A DNA stretch of 64,000 bases from Labilibaculum euxinicum (GTDB lineage: Bacteria > Bacteroidota > Bacteroidia > Bacteroidales > Marinifilaceae). Every line of letters begins with the position of its first letter. The stretch's first letter is position 1. The stretch is from positions 124,001-188,000 of the forward strand of contig NZ_WTCR01000005.1 of assembly GCF_009795715.1 (NCBI RefSeq), in the 5' to 3' direction. This document shows, piece by piece, positions 39,466 through 48,634 of the stretch. A program made the position numbers and the translations under genes. Below the pieces are notes generated by a model. It ran no database searches, was not told where the DNA came from, and saw only the letters and a list, made by a program, of their open reading frames with translations.

Positions 39466-41622
39466 ATGAAAGTGTATCAATCAAATGAAATTAAAAACAT
39501 CGCCCTCATTGGCAATGCCGGCTCGGGTAAAACTACCCTTGCTGAAGCAATGCTATTTGAAGGCGGTGTTATTACAAGACGCGGAAACGTGGAAGATAAT
39601 AGCACCGTTTCTGATTACAACCCTGTAGAACACGAATATGGAAACTCTGTTTTTTCAACAGTTCTTTACACAGAGTGGTTAGGAAAGAAGATTAATTTTA
39701 TAGATACTCCCGGTGCAGATGATTTTTCCGGAGGAGTAATTTCAGCCCTCAATGTTGTTGATACAGGTTTAATGCTTATCAATGCTTTGAATGGTGTTGA
39801 AGTAGGTACCGAAATAATAGGTCGTAGAGCAGCCGCTTTAAATAAGCCATTGATATTTGTTGTTAATCAACTCGATCATGACAAAGCTAATTTTGAACTA
39901 TGCATTGAATCAGCCAAAACTAATTTTGGCAGTAAAGTTTCGATTGTACAATATCCCGTAAACGTTGGCGTAAATTTTAATGCTCTTATTGATGTACTAA
40001 AAATGAAAATGTACCAATGGGGTCCTGACGGCGGAGAACCGGAAATACTTCCGATACCGGACTCTGAAATTGATAAAGCCAATGAACTGCATAATGAGCT
40101 TGTTGAATCAGCCGCAGAAAACGATGAAGACTTGATGGAACTTTTTTTTGAAAAAGGGACTTTAACAGAAGATGAAATGCGAACCGGAATGAAGAAAGGA
40201 ATGATCGCGTGTGATTTCTTTCCTGTTTTCTGTGTTTCAGCCAAAAAAGATATGGGCGTAAGACGATTAATGGAATTTATTGGAAATATTGTTCCATTTG
40301 TAACAGAAATGCCTGCCATACCAACAGTAAGCGGAAGAAAAGCAAAATGCGACCCTAATGCCCCAACTTCAGTTTTCGTATTTAAAACATCCATTGAGCC
40401 CCACATTGGAGAAGTAAGTTACTTTAAAGTTATATCAGGAAGAATTAAAGAAGGTGACGATTTAATCAATATAAACAACAATATAAAAGAGAGAGTCTCT
40501 CAATTGTATATTATCGCAGGTAGAAACAGAGAGAGAGTTAGTGAGCTTGTTGCAGGCGACATAGGCGCAACTGTAAAATTGAAAAACACGAAAAACAATC
40601 ATACATTAAATTGTAAAGATTGTGATTTTGTATACAAGGACATCCAATTTCCTGAACCAAAGTACAGAACCGCTGTAAAAGCTAAAGATGAAGCTGATGA
40701 TGAGAAACTAGGAGAACTTCTTCATAGAATGCACGAAGAAGACCCTACAATAACAATAGAATATTCAAAAGAACTAAAGCAAATCATATTACACGGACAG
40801 GGCGAATTCCATATGAACACTCTTAAATGGAGATTAAGTCACAACGATCATCTGGAAATTGAGTTCCTAACTCCTAAGATTCCTTATAGAGAGACAATCA
40901 CCAAACTTGCCCAGGCAGATTACCGCCATAAAAAGCAATCCGGAGGTTCTGGTCAATTTGGAGAAGTACACATGCTTATCGAGCCATATACTGAAGGGAT
41001 GCCTGATCCAGTAATGTATAAGATTGATGGGAAAGAAATGAAAGTAAACCTACGTGGCACCGAAGTCACCAAACTGAATTGGGGTGGGAAATTAGTGTTC
41101 TGCAACTGTATTGTTGGTGGTGCTATAGACACACGGTTCCTTCCGGCCATTCAGAAAGGAATAATGGAAAAAATGGATGAAGGCCCGCTTACAGGATCGT
41201 ATGCCAGAGATATCCGTGTGGTTGTTTATGATGGAAAGATGCACGCGGTTGATTCAAATGAAATTTCGTTTAGATTAGCAGGCCGACATGCTTTTAGTGC
41301 CGCCTTTAAAAATGCAGGGCCAAAAATACTTGAACCTATATATAATATAGAAGTATTGGTGCCTGAAGATCGTATGGGTGATGTAATGAGTGATTTACAA
41401 TCTCGTCGGGCAATGATTATGGGAATGGAAGCTGAAAAAGGATTTCAAAAAATTCTAGCTAAAGTACCTTTAAAGGAAATGAACAAATACTCTACTACGT
41501 TAAGTTCTTTAACCAGAGGTCGAGCTCAATTCACCATGAAGTTTGACACCTACGAAAAAGTTCCAAACGAAGTTCAGGTTGAACTTTTAGCAGCCTACCA
41601 AGAAGAAACTGCTGAAGCATAA
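39466..41622 (+). CDS. EF-G paralogue (EF-G2/FusA2-like)
   Basis: A 718-residue protein with the five-domain layout of elongation factor G but altered GTPase motifs: GNAGSGKTTL for the usual AHIDAGKT, no RGITI switch I, DTPGADDF with Ala84 where EF-G has its catalytic His, and NQLD for NKxD. Domains III-V look intact, including HKKQSGGSGQFGEVHM and GSYARDIRVVVYDGKMHAVD. In Bacteroides thetaiotaomicron an EF-G2 without GTPase activity supports translation under carbon starvation; orthology with that protein is inference. The ATG at 39466 fits the promoter and the family start better than 39400. Confidence 0.88.
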   Translation: MKVYQSNEIKNIALIGNAGSGKTTLAEAMLFEGGVITRRGNVEDNSTVSDYNPVEHEYGNSVFSTVLYTEWLGKKINFIDTPGADDFSGGVISALNVVDTGLMLINALNGVEVGTEIIGRRAAALNKPLIFVVNQLDHDKANFELCIESAKTNFGSKVSIVQYPVNVGVNFNALIDVLKMKMYQWGPDGGEPEILPIPDSEIDKANELHNELVESAAENDEDLMELFFEKGTLTEDEMRTGMKKGMIACDFFPVFCVSAKKDMGVRRLMEFIGNIVPFVTEMPAIPTVSGRKAKCDPNAPTSVFVFKTSIEPHIGEVSYFKVISGRIKEGDDLININNNIKERVSQLYIIAGRNRERVSELVAGDIGATVKLKNTKNNHTLNCKDCDFVYKDIQFPEPKYRTAVKAKDEADDEKLGELLHRMHEEDPTITIEYSKELKQIILHGQGEFHMNTLKWRLSHNDHLEIEFLTPKIPYRETITKLAQADYRHKKQSGGSGQFGEVHMLIEPYTEGMPDPVMYKIDGKEMKVNLRGTEVTKLNWGGKLVFCNCIVGGAIDTRFLPAIQKGIMEKMDEGPLTGSYARDIRVVVYDGKMHAVDSNEISFRLAGRHAFSAAFKNAGPKILEPIYNIEVLVPEDRMGDVMSDLQSRRAMIMGMEAEKGFQKILAKVPLKEMNKYSTTLSSLTRGRAQFTMKFDTYEKVPNEVQVELLAAYQEETAEA

Positions 41623-41627
41623 CAAAG

Positions 41628-41653
41628 AAAAGGCCTCGAATGAGGCCTTTTTT
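41628..41653. terminator. Terminator between the EF-G paralogue and the T9SS cargo gene
   Basis: AAAAGGCCTC (41628-41637) pairs with GAGGCCTTTT (41642-41651) around GAAT and is followed by T. A flank of A lets it act on both convergent transcripts. Confidence 0.85.
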
Positions 41654-41680
41654 CTATATTATAATTTATATTTCAATATC

Positions 41681-43003
41681 CTATTTTCTGATCAGCATAA
41701 AAGATCCTTTTTTAGTATATTTCTTTTTTTGTTCTTCTCTGCCCGTTGCTGTTATCACATAAAAGTAGGTTCCCGGAGTTGCCCATTTACCATGGATTTT
41801 CCCATTCCAACCTTCATCCGGGTTTTTCCATGAAAACACAACCCTTCCCCATCTGTTGATAATTGTTCCACTAAAACTTTTTAAGGATTGCGATTTTACT
41901 CTAAAAATATCATTTCTCCCATCGCCGTTAGGTGTAAACACATTAGGCACCTGCACCAAAGAAGTATCCACTACAATTGGTGTTCCTTTATCCTTTAAAT
42001 AATATTCATCAATACATACTCCATCCATATTTTCCGACGAAGCTATTAATTTTACAAAATAGTTGCCAGGATGTAAATATGTATAAGCAACAAGATCCTT
42101 ATCGGTAACAATTCCATCCACCAACAAACTATCCTCAAGCGTGACCGCATCTTTAATTCGATCAAAATCCTGATAAATGAACCATTCAAAATTTTCAATA
42201 TTATCAGAATCTACAATATCAAATTTCACTTCCAACGGAGCCTCACCTACCACTGGATCAAAAGTGAACTCTGCATTAATACTATAAGTTTCCGAAGCTA
42301 CAACATCAGAATAAAACACACACCCATATTGATCTTTCACAGAAATAGAATATCCCTTTTCTCCCAAAAAAGGTTCTTCATCTATAAAACTAACTTCGTT
42401 TCCAACATAAGTCGCTCTTAAAAATTCATCTTCATTATCCCGCTTCAATCTAAATACTATATCATCCCCCGAAACAACATCGGCGGGATCACCTGAATCA
42501 ATATCAATATAATTTAACACCACGGAAGTAAAAGATGATTTAACATTCACCCCAACACAATTCAATGTTACTAATATACTTGGATTCATATTCGAATTAT
42601 TCAACACCCAAGCCTGATCATTAAAAGAATTAACTCCATTCGTAGCTTCAACTTTATACAATCCATCAGGCAAATTAGTCAATATTGATTCTGAAGAAGT
42701 ATCAACCGAAGGAATCGGTATTGCAAAAGTGCCTGTTCCCGAATCCCATTTTGTCCATGTAAAAGTCCAACCTGAGGTTCCATCATTAGAGCCTGCTTTT
42801 AATTCACCAACACCAGCACCTATATTGTCACAGAACACATACAAGGAATCATTTGGTGTTGCAGTGTATTTTGTTAACGATCTAAGAGATGCATTAGGGG
42901 CAGTAATCTGAGAAATAGCGGAACTAGACAAAAAAGACAATATCACAAGAAGTGAAATACAATTAATAGTTCTCAAAAACAATAAAAAGGACTTAATTCT
43001 CAT
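41681..43003 (-). CDS. T9SS-secreted protein with type B (gliding-motility) C-terminal domain
   Basis: A 440-residue protein with a signal peptide (about residues 1-31) and a C-terminal sorting domain of the gliding-motility/type B class: VPNVFTPNGDGRNDIFRV near 353, IINRWGRVVFSW near 384, W-NGKIHGKWATPGTYFYVI and a basic KGSFMLIRK end. A PKD-like region (about 240-340) lies before it. The type IX system carries such proteins across the outer membrane and often leaves them on the surface. No partner (for example a PorP/SprF-like gene) is adjacent. The N-terminal part was not recognised. Confidence 0.85.
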   Translation of the reverse strand: MRIKSFLLFLRTINCISLLVILSFLSSSAISQITAPNASLRSLTKYTATPNDSLYVFCDNIGAGVGELKAGSNDGTSGWTFTWTKWDSGTGTFAIPIPSVDTSSESILTNLPDGLYKVEATNGVNSFNDQAWVLNNSNMNPSILVTLNCVGVNVKSSFTSVVLNYIDIDSGDPADVVSGDDIVFRLKRDNEDEFLRATYVGNEVSFIDEEPFLGEKGYSISVKDQYGCVFYSDVVASETYSINAEFTFDPVVGEAPLEVKFDIVDSDNIENFEWFIYQDFDRIKDAVTLEDSLLVDGIVTDKDLVAYTYLHPGNYFVKLIASSENMDGVCIDEYYLKDKGTPIVVDTSLVQVPNVFTPNGDGRNDIFRVKSQSLKSFSGTIINRWGRVVFSWKNPDEGWNGKIHGKWATPGTYFYVITATGREEQKKKYTKKGSFMLIRK

Positions 43004-43256
43004 AGTGATGTATGAATAGTTTTATGATATATCTGGAATTACAATATTAAAAAAATTAAGCCGTTTTTTCTATTATTAAACAATTATCTTTATCTGAAAA
43101 ATACATACTAAGAGATAAACAAAACCAAGAAAAGGCTTTAGTAAGCCCCTTGACAATACCTTTTTAGAATCCTGGTTTACTTCACACTAAATGCTTTTTA
43201 TGGATTTAATTATGGAGTAATATTCAAAAAAAAGACGAAAGTTACGGTTCAAATAT
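43004..43256. other. Intergenic region between the T9SS cargo gene and the helicase
   Basis: A/T-rich spacer between divergent genes (293 bases up to the helicase start). Apart from the helicase promoter at its right end I see no small gene, repeat or convincing hairpin. Confidence 0.5.
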
Positions 43257-43264
43257 TATTTTTG
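43257..43264 (+). promoter_or_regulatory. -7 promoter element for the helicase gene
   Basis: TATTTTTG, an exact TAnnTTTG match, 32 bases before the helicase ATG. No clear -33 element. Confidence 0.5.
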
Positions 43265-43296
43265 AGCTTCGAAATAATTGGAAAGATAGAAATAGA

Positions 43297-45615
43297 ATGG
43301 AATATTTAAATGAATTAAATCCGGTACAACGAGAAGCCGTTGAGAATATTAATGGAGCATCACTGGTTATTGCCGGAGCTGGGTCGGGCAAAACAAGGGT
43401 CTTAACTTATCGGATTGCCCATCTTCTAAATCAGAAAATTCCTGCCTACTCTATTTTAGCTTTAACTTTTACCAATAAAGCTGCACGGGAAATGAAAGAA
43501 AGGATCGGGAATCTTGTCGATCAACAGCAATCTCAATCGCTTTGGATGGGAACTTTTCACTCTATATTTTCGAAAATATTACGATACGAAGCCGAGCATT
43601 TGGGTTTTGATTCTAATTTTACGATTTACGACACTCAGGATTCTCGCAATCTGCTTCGAGCTATTATCAGAGAAATGCAGCTTGATGATAAAGTATATAA
43701 AGCAAATGAAGTTTTGAACCGAATTTCATCAGCTAAAAATAATTTGGTCACTGCAAATGCTTATGCTCAAAACGCCGGCATTCAAAAAATTGACTCGAGC
43801 AATCGCCGGCCGCTAATTTTTGAAATTTACAAAAAATACAGTCAGCGATGCCGGCAAGCCAATGCAATGGATTTTGATGATCTTTTATTGCAGACCAATA
43901 TTCTTTTTAAATCCAAACCTGAAATATTAGCGAAGTACCAAAATAAATTTAAATACATTTTGGTTGATGAGTATCAGGATACCAATTACTCTCAATATTT
44001 AATTGTAAAAAAGCTTGCCGAAAATCATAAAAATGTATGTGTTGTTGGTGATGATGCCCAGAGTATCTATTCTTTTCGCGGTGCGAAAATTGAAAACATA
44101 CTCAATTTCAAAAACGACTATCCAAATTACAAGCTTTATAAATTAGAGCAGAATTACAGATCGACACAAAATATTGTAAATGCCGCCAATAGTGTTATTC
44201 ACAAAAACCGCGATCAGATAAAAAAAGTATCCTTTTCGGAAAACGAAGAAGGAGAAAAAATAAAAGTTGTTAAGGCACTTACCGACCACGAAGAGGGATA
44301 CATTGTTGCCAATGCAATTTACGAAGAAAGAATGCGTGAGCATCTTCAATATCAGGATTTTGCTATTCTATACAGAACCAATGCTCAATCGCGGATTTTT
44401 GAAGAATCATTACGCAAATTAAATTTGCCCTATAAAATATACGGCGGACTTTCCTTTTATCAGAGAAAAGAAATTAAGGATCTGCTTTCCTATTTCCGCA
44501 TGACAGTAAACCCGAATGATGAAGAAGCAATCAAAAGGGTGATTAACTATCCTAAAAGAGGAATTGGAGATACTACCGTTAGCAAACTGCAGGATGCTGC
44601 CACCCAAAACGAATGCAGTATTTGGGATGTGATTTGCGGTCTGAACCAAAGACCTTATGGAATCAACTCAGGAACCATCTCGAAACTGATGAAATTTGCA
44701 GCTTTAATCACTGATTTTCAGCAAAGACAAGATACGGACACGGCTATTGATCTGGCAAACTACATTGCAAAGGCAACCGGTATTGTTCAGGATCTTTATA
44801 ATGACCGATCGCCTGAAGGAGTCTCCCGACATGAAAATATTCAGGAGCTGTTAAACGGGATTCAGGAATTTACACAAAACTCTTTGGAAGAAGGCAACGA
44901 ATTGCAACTGGCCAATTACCTGGAAGATGTTGCACTGTTAACCGATCAGGACAAGGACAAAGATGAAGATCGGAATAAAGTGACATTAATGACCATTCAC
45001 TCGGCAAAAGGGCTGGAGTTTTCGCACTTACATATTGTAGGGTTAGAAGAAGATTTGTTTCCTTCGCAAATGGCTACCAGCACACAGCAGGAATTAGAAG
45101 AGGAACGCAGGCTGTTTTATGTTGCTCTAACCAGAGCCGAAACAAAAGTCACCTTATCGTTTGCCAAATCGAGATACAAATGGGGAAACATAAGTTATCC
45201 CCGGCCAAGTCGTTTCATCAATGAAATTGATGAGAAATTTATGGATCTTCAATATGAATCGGAGCCTGATTTTTCGGGAGCCGGAAATGAAAACTTCCAA
45301 AGCAGAACCGATTCTGAAATCGTAAGTCAACCAAAAAGATTCGAAGCAAAACAAAGTTTCTCTGCCAAACCAAAACTAAATCAACCCATTATCCGTAACA
45401 ATATAAATGGTAGTCAGGCTAATGATCCTAATTTTATCCCTTCCAATCCGGAACAAATACAATCAGGTATGATTGTAGAGCATCAGCGCTTTGGCAAAGG
45501 AAAAGTTTTGCAAATGGAAGGAAGTAAACCAAACATCAAAGCAACCGTATTTTTTCAAAATGTGGGTCAAAAACAGTTACTGCTAAAATTCGCAAAACTT
45601 AAAATTGTAGGATAA
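43297..45615 (+). CDS. ATP-dependent DNA helicase, UvrD/PcrA family
   Basis: A superfamily 1A 3'-5' helicase for repair and replication restart. The 772 residues show the Q motif (LNPVQREAV), Walker A GAGSGKTRVL, motif Ia TFTNKAAREMKERI, motif II VDEYQDTN, motif III VVGDDAQSIYSFRGA, motif IV LEQNYRST, motif V TIHSAKGLEF and motif VI FYVALTRAE. The C-terminal tail (about 715-772, GMIVEHQRFGKGKVLQMEG) is the PcrA-type Tudor-like domain that can contact RNA polymerase. It is monocistronic, with a DUF4290 gene following from a separate promoter. Confidence 0.94.
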   Translation: MEYLNELNPVQREAVENINGASLVIAGAGSGKTRVLTYRIAHLLNQKIPAYSILALTFTNKAAREMKERIGNLVDQQQSQSLWMGTFHSIFSKILRYEAEHLGFDSNFTIYDTQDSRNLLRAIIREMQLDDKVYKANEVLNRISSAKNNLVTANAYAQNAGIQKIDSSNRRPLIFEIYKKYSQRCRQANAMDFDDLLLQTNILFKSKPEILAKYQNKFKYILVDEYQDTNYSQYLIVKKLAENHKNVCVVGDDAQSIYSFRGAKIENILNFKNDYPNYKLYKLEQNYRSTQNIVNAANSVIHKNRDQIKKVSFSENEEGEKIKVVKALTDHEEGYIVANAIYEERMREHLQYQDFAILYRTNAQSRIFEESLRKLNLPYKIYGGLSFYQRKEIKDLLSYFRMTVNPNDEEAIKRVINYPKRGIGDTTVSKLQDAATQNECSIWDVICGLNQRPYGINSGTISKLMKFAALITDFQQRQDTDTAIDLANYIAKATGIVQDLYNDRSPEGVSRHENIQELLNGIQEFTQNSLEEGNELQLANYLEDVALLTDQDKDKDEDRNKVTLMTIHSAKGLEFSHLHIVGLEEDLFPSQMATSTQQELEEERRLFYVALTRAETKVTLSFAKSRYKWGNISYPRPSRFINEIDEKFMDLQYESEPDFSGAGNENFQSRTDSEIVSQPKRFEAKQSFSAKPKLNQPIIRNNINGSQANDPNFIPSNPEQIQSGMIVEHQRFGKGKVLQMEGSKPNIKATVFFQNVGQKQLLLKFAKLKIVG

Positions 45616-45627
45616 ATACGCTAACTA

Positions 45628-45659
45628 TTTGTATTGAAAGAAGAAATCTGTTACATTTG
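45628..45659 (+). promoter_or_regulatory. Promoter of the DUF4290 gene
   Basis: TTTG (45628-45631), 20 bases, TACATTTG (45652-45659): a complete match to the Bacteroidota consensus in both boxes and spacing. It leaves a leader of about 220 bases before the ATG at 45885. Confidence 0.75.
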
Positions 45660-45667
45660 CCTTGAGT

Positions 45668-45758
45668 TCTAAGATTTTCTGTAATTGTTTAGTTCATAAA
45701 AAACAATTCATTAAAGCTTCTTTTCTACTTCGTTTAGTAAAACCAGTGAAATCTTAGA
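45668..45758 (+). promoter_or_regulatory. Branched hairpin in the DUF4290 leader
   Basis: An outer perfect 10-bp stem (TCTAAGATTT at 45668-45677 against AAATCTTAGA at 45749-45758) encloses an 8-bp hairpin (AATTGTTT 45683-45690, AAACAATT 45701-45708) and a small TACT/AGTA hairpin. Downstream is an A/T-rich, start-less open frame; see findings. Confidence 0.45.
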
Positions 45759-45884
45759 TTCTTCAGTAGTACTTATAACTATCTTCATTCTTTTTGTGCT
45801 ATTGTGTTGCATTCTCTTACAAGTTTGCCAAATTACCTATCGTATAAAAAAAGTTATTACCAGATTAAAACAACAATAAAATAA

Positions 45885-46529
45885 ATGGATTATAATTCGA
45901 GCAGGAAACATCTAATTCTTCCTGAATATGGACGAAATGTTCACAAAATGGTAGATTACGCCCTAACTGTTGAAGACAGGGTTCAGAGAAACCATGTGGT
46001 AAAAAGTATTATTGCCATTATGGGAAATATGTATCCTCACCTTAGAGATGTTAGTGATTTTAGACACAAACTGTGGGATCATATAGCCATCATGTCTGAT
46101 TTTAATTTAGACATCGACTCGCCCTACGAAGCTCCTACAAGGGAAAAGTTAGCCGAAAAACCTGATCGATTGCCTTATAGCACTAAAAGAATAAAATACC
46201 GCCATTATGGCCGTACTGTAGAAGTTTTAATTGCAAAAGCCATCGAACTTGAAGATCCGAAGGAAAAAGATGCTCTCATAATAATGATTGCCAATCACAT
46301 GAAAAAATCATTCCTTAATTGGAATAAAGACAGTGTTCCTGACGAGAAAATATTTAAAGATCTGGTTGCATTATCAAAAGGGAAACTTGAAATTCCTGAG
46401 CGATTGAAATTAGCCGAAGTCAAAGAAAGGGAATTCGTTCAGAAAATTAAAAAGAAAAAAAATCCAAGAACTGATAATCGAAACGACAATAAAAACGATC
46501 ATCGAAAGTTCAATAAACCAAGAGCATAA
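45885..46529 (+). CDS. DUF4290 domain protein
   Basis: A 214-residue cytoplasmic protein of the DUF4290 family, found in Bacteroidota and of unknown function. It has a helical core with YGRNVHKMVDYALTVEDR (about 14-31), VVKSIIAIMGNMYPHLRD and HKLWDHIAIMSDFNLDIDSP, then a long basic, Asn-rich tail (from about 185: KKKKNPRTDNRNDNKNDHRK) that could bind nucleic acid. It precedes murA, a frequent neighbour in this phylum, but a terminator stands between them. Confidence 0.85.
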   Translation: MDYNSSRKHLILPEYGRNVHKMVDYALTVEDRVQRNHVVKSIIAIMGNMYPHLRDVSDFRHKLWDHIAIMSDFNLDIDSPYEAPTREKLAEKPDRLPYSTKRIKYRHYGRTVEVLIAKAIELEDPKEKDALIIMIANHMKKSFLNWNKDSVPDEKIFKDLVALSKGKLEIPERLKLAEVKEREFVQKIKKKKNPRTDNRNDNKNDHRKFNKPRA

Positions 46530-46532
46530 AAC

Positions 46533-46560
46533 AAAAACCGGTTCCATACCGGTTTTTTTT
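46533..46560 (+). terminator. Terminator between DUF4290 and murA
   Basis: AAAAACCGGT (46533-46542) pairs with ACCGGTTTTT (46548-46557) around TCCAT and continues in T. It begins 4 bases after the DUF4290 stop. Confidence 0.85.
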
Positions 46561-46643
46561 ATGTCAAGACCAGTATGCTTTCACTTTCCCAAACGTTTTT
46601 TATAATTATCTTTAGCCTTTATACACACCAAAAATAGCAGCCA

Positions 46644-47954
46644 ATGAGCACTTTCGAAATTATTGGAGGTAAATCGTTAAAGGGAGAATTAACCCCGCAA
46701 GGGGCAAAAAATGAAGCCCTTCAGATTTTATGCGCCACTCTTTTAACTGAAGAAAAGGTAACCATCCATAATATACCAAACATACTAGATGTTAATAAGT
46801 TAATTGAATTGCTGTCGGAACTTGGAGTTAAGGTTAATCAGGAATCTAAAAACACTTATTCTTTCGAAGCAAAAAACATTAATCTTGACTATCTAAATTC
46901 TCCTGAATTCGCAAGCAAGGGATCATCATTAAGGGGTTCAATAATGATTATTGGTCCTTTATTGGCGCGATTTGGCAAAGGATATATTCCTCGCCCGGGC
47001 GGAGACAAAATAGGAAGACGGCGTCTGGATACACACTTTTTAGGTTTTGAAAAATTAGGTGCCAAATTCAATTTTAACCAGGATGAAAATTTCTATCGTG
47101 TTGAAGCCAAAGAATTAAAAGGTTGCTATTTACTCCTCGACGAAGCTTCAGTTACAGGAACTGCAAACATTATTATGGCCGCAGTAATGGCCAAAGGTAC
47201 AACAACAATATACAACGCCGCCTGTGAACCTTACATACAGCAATTGTGTAAAATGCTGATATCGATGGGTGCAAAAATAAGCGGTGTTGGTTCAAATCTT
47301 TTATCCATTGAAGGAGTTACTTCTTTATGTGGATGTGAGCATAGAGTACTTCCGGATATGATTGAAATAGGCAGTTTTATTGGACTTGCGGTAATGACTA
47401 AATCCGAAATTACAATAAAAGATGTTGCCTATCACGAACTGGGGATGATTCCTGGTGCATTTAAACGCTTAGGTGTAAAAATGGAATTAAGAGGCGATGA
47501 CATTTACATTCCAAAGCAGGAAAATTATCAAATTGAAACCTTTATTGACGGTTCAATTCTCACGATTGCAGATGCTCCCTGGCCAGGACTTACTCCTGAT
47601 TTACTAAGTGTATTTCTTGTGGTAGCAACTCAAGCCAAAGGAAGCATATTAATTCACCAAAAAATGTTCGAAAGTCGTTTGTTCTTTACAGATAAACTAA
47701 TTGACATGGGAGCTCAGATCATTCTTTGCGATCCGCACAGAGCTACTGTTATTGGTTTAAATCAAAGACAGGGGCTACGACCAACAACCATGGTTTCGCC
47801 GGATATTAGAGCAGGTGTTGCCCTTCTTATTGCTGCACTTTCTGCCGATGGAAAAAGTACAATTCATAATATAGATCAGATAGACAGAGGTTACGAAAAT
47901 ATTGACCTGCGACTGAATGCAATTGGTGCCAGCATTAAAAGAATCAGTAATTAA
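46644..47954 (+). CDS. murA: UDP-N-acetylglucosamine 1-carboxyvinyltransferase
   Basis: First committed step of peptidoglycan synthesis: transfers enolpyruvate from PEP to UDP-GlcNAc. The 436 residues contain LKGELTPQGAKNEALQILCA with the conserved KN pair near 22, GSSLRGSIMIIGPLLARFG near 93, and C-terminal repeats of the EPT fold. In E. coli the active-site loop carries Cys115, the fosfomycin target. Here the corresponding loop reads PRPGGDKIGRRRLDTH, with Asp in place of Cys, which usually means fosfomycin resistance. A -7-like TATCTTTA lies upstream near 46607. Confidence 0.95.
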   Translation: MSTFEIIGGKSLKGELTPQGAKNEALQILCATLLTEEKVTIHNIPNILDVNKLIELLSELGVKVNQESKNTYSFEAKNINLDYLNSPEFASKGSSLRGSIMIIGPLLARFGKGYIPRPGGDKIGRRRLDTHFLGFEKLGAKFNFNQDENFYRVEAKELKGCYLLLDEASVTGTANIIMAAVMAKGTTTIYNAACEPYIQQLCKMLISMGAKISGVGSNLLSIEGVTSLCGCEHRVLPDMIEIGSFIGLAVMTKSEITIKDVAYHELGMIPGAFKRLGVKMELRGDDIYIPKQENYQIETFIDGSILTIADAPWPGLTPDLLSVFLVVATQAKGSILIHQKMFESRLFFTDKLIDMGAQIILCDPHRATVIGLNQRQGLRPTTMVSPDIRAGVALLIAALSADGKSTIHNIDQIDRGYENIDLRLNAIGASIKRISN

Positions 47955-48035
47955 CTATTTATTAACATTTTAAATAAGGATATCTAATTAATTTAGAGAA
48001 ATAGAAATTGTTAGTTACAGTTAAAATTTTGAGTT

Positions 48036-48584
48036 ATGAAAAAAATAAAATTAGGCTTGATATTATTCTCCTTTCTTTTTTCTTTATCCACTTTTGCCGG
48101 AACGTTAAAGACTACTGAAGGAAAAGATGTAAAAGAAGGCTATGAAATTGGGAATAAATTACCGGATATTACAGCAAAATCAATAGCCGGAAAAGACATA
48201 AAATTAAGCTCATTGGAAGGCAAATTGGTTTTAGTCGATTTTTGGGCTTCATGGTGCCCTCCTTGCCGTGCAGAAAACCCCAGAATTGTAAACGCATACA
48301 ATAAATTTAAAGACGCCAGTTTTAAAAATGGTAAAGGATTTACAATTTATAGTTTTTCTCTTGATACCAAACAAGCAAACTGGAAAGCTGCAGTAGCTAA
48401 AGATAAACTTGACTGGGATTATCACGTTAGTGAACTTAAGGGATGGCACTCTCCAACATCAAACAAATTTGGCATTAACTCCATCCCTTCTAACTTTTTA
48501 ATTGATGGAAATGGAATTATTTTAGCGAAAAACCTAAGAGGTGAGAAATTAGAATTAATTCTTCAGTACTACCAAAAAAAGTAA
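48036..48584 (+). CDS. Exported TlpA-like thiol-disulfide oxidoreductase
   Basis: A 182-residue protein with a signal peptide (about residues 1-21, ending FAG) and a thioredoxin fold. The active site is VDFWASWCPPCRAENP with Cys74 and Cys77, and the cis-Pro loop lies around INSIPSNFLID near 150. Such proteins usually reduce or exchange disulfides in the periplasm, for example in cytochrome c maturation. It stands alone, with a perfect terminator just after it. Confidence 0.9.
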   Translation: MKKIKLGLILFSFLFSLSTFAGTLKTTEGKDVKEGYEIGNKLPDITAKSIAGKDIKLSSLEGKLVLVDFWASWCPPCRAENPRIVNAYNKFKDASFKNGKGFTIYSFSLDTKQANWKAAVAKDKLDWDYHVSELKGWHSPTSNKFGINSIPSNFLIDGNGIILAKNLRGEKLELILQYYQKK

Positions 48585-48600
48585 TAATCTTTAAAGATAT

Positions 48601-48634
48601 AAAAGTGCCATTCATAAATTTGAATGGCACTTTT
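48601..48634. terminator. Bidirectional terminator after the TlpA-like gene
   Basis: A perfect 14-bp stem (AAAAGTGCCATTCA at 48601-48614 against TGAATGGCACTTTT at 48621-48634) with a six-base loop. It serves both convergent genes and touches the stop codon of the minus-strand gene. Confidence 0.9.
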
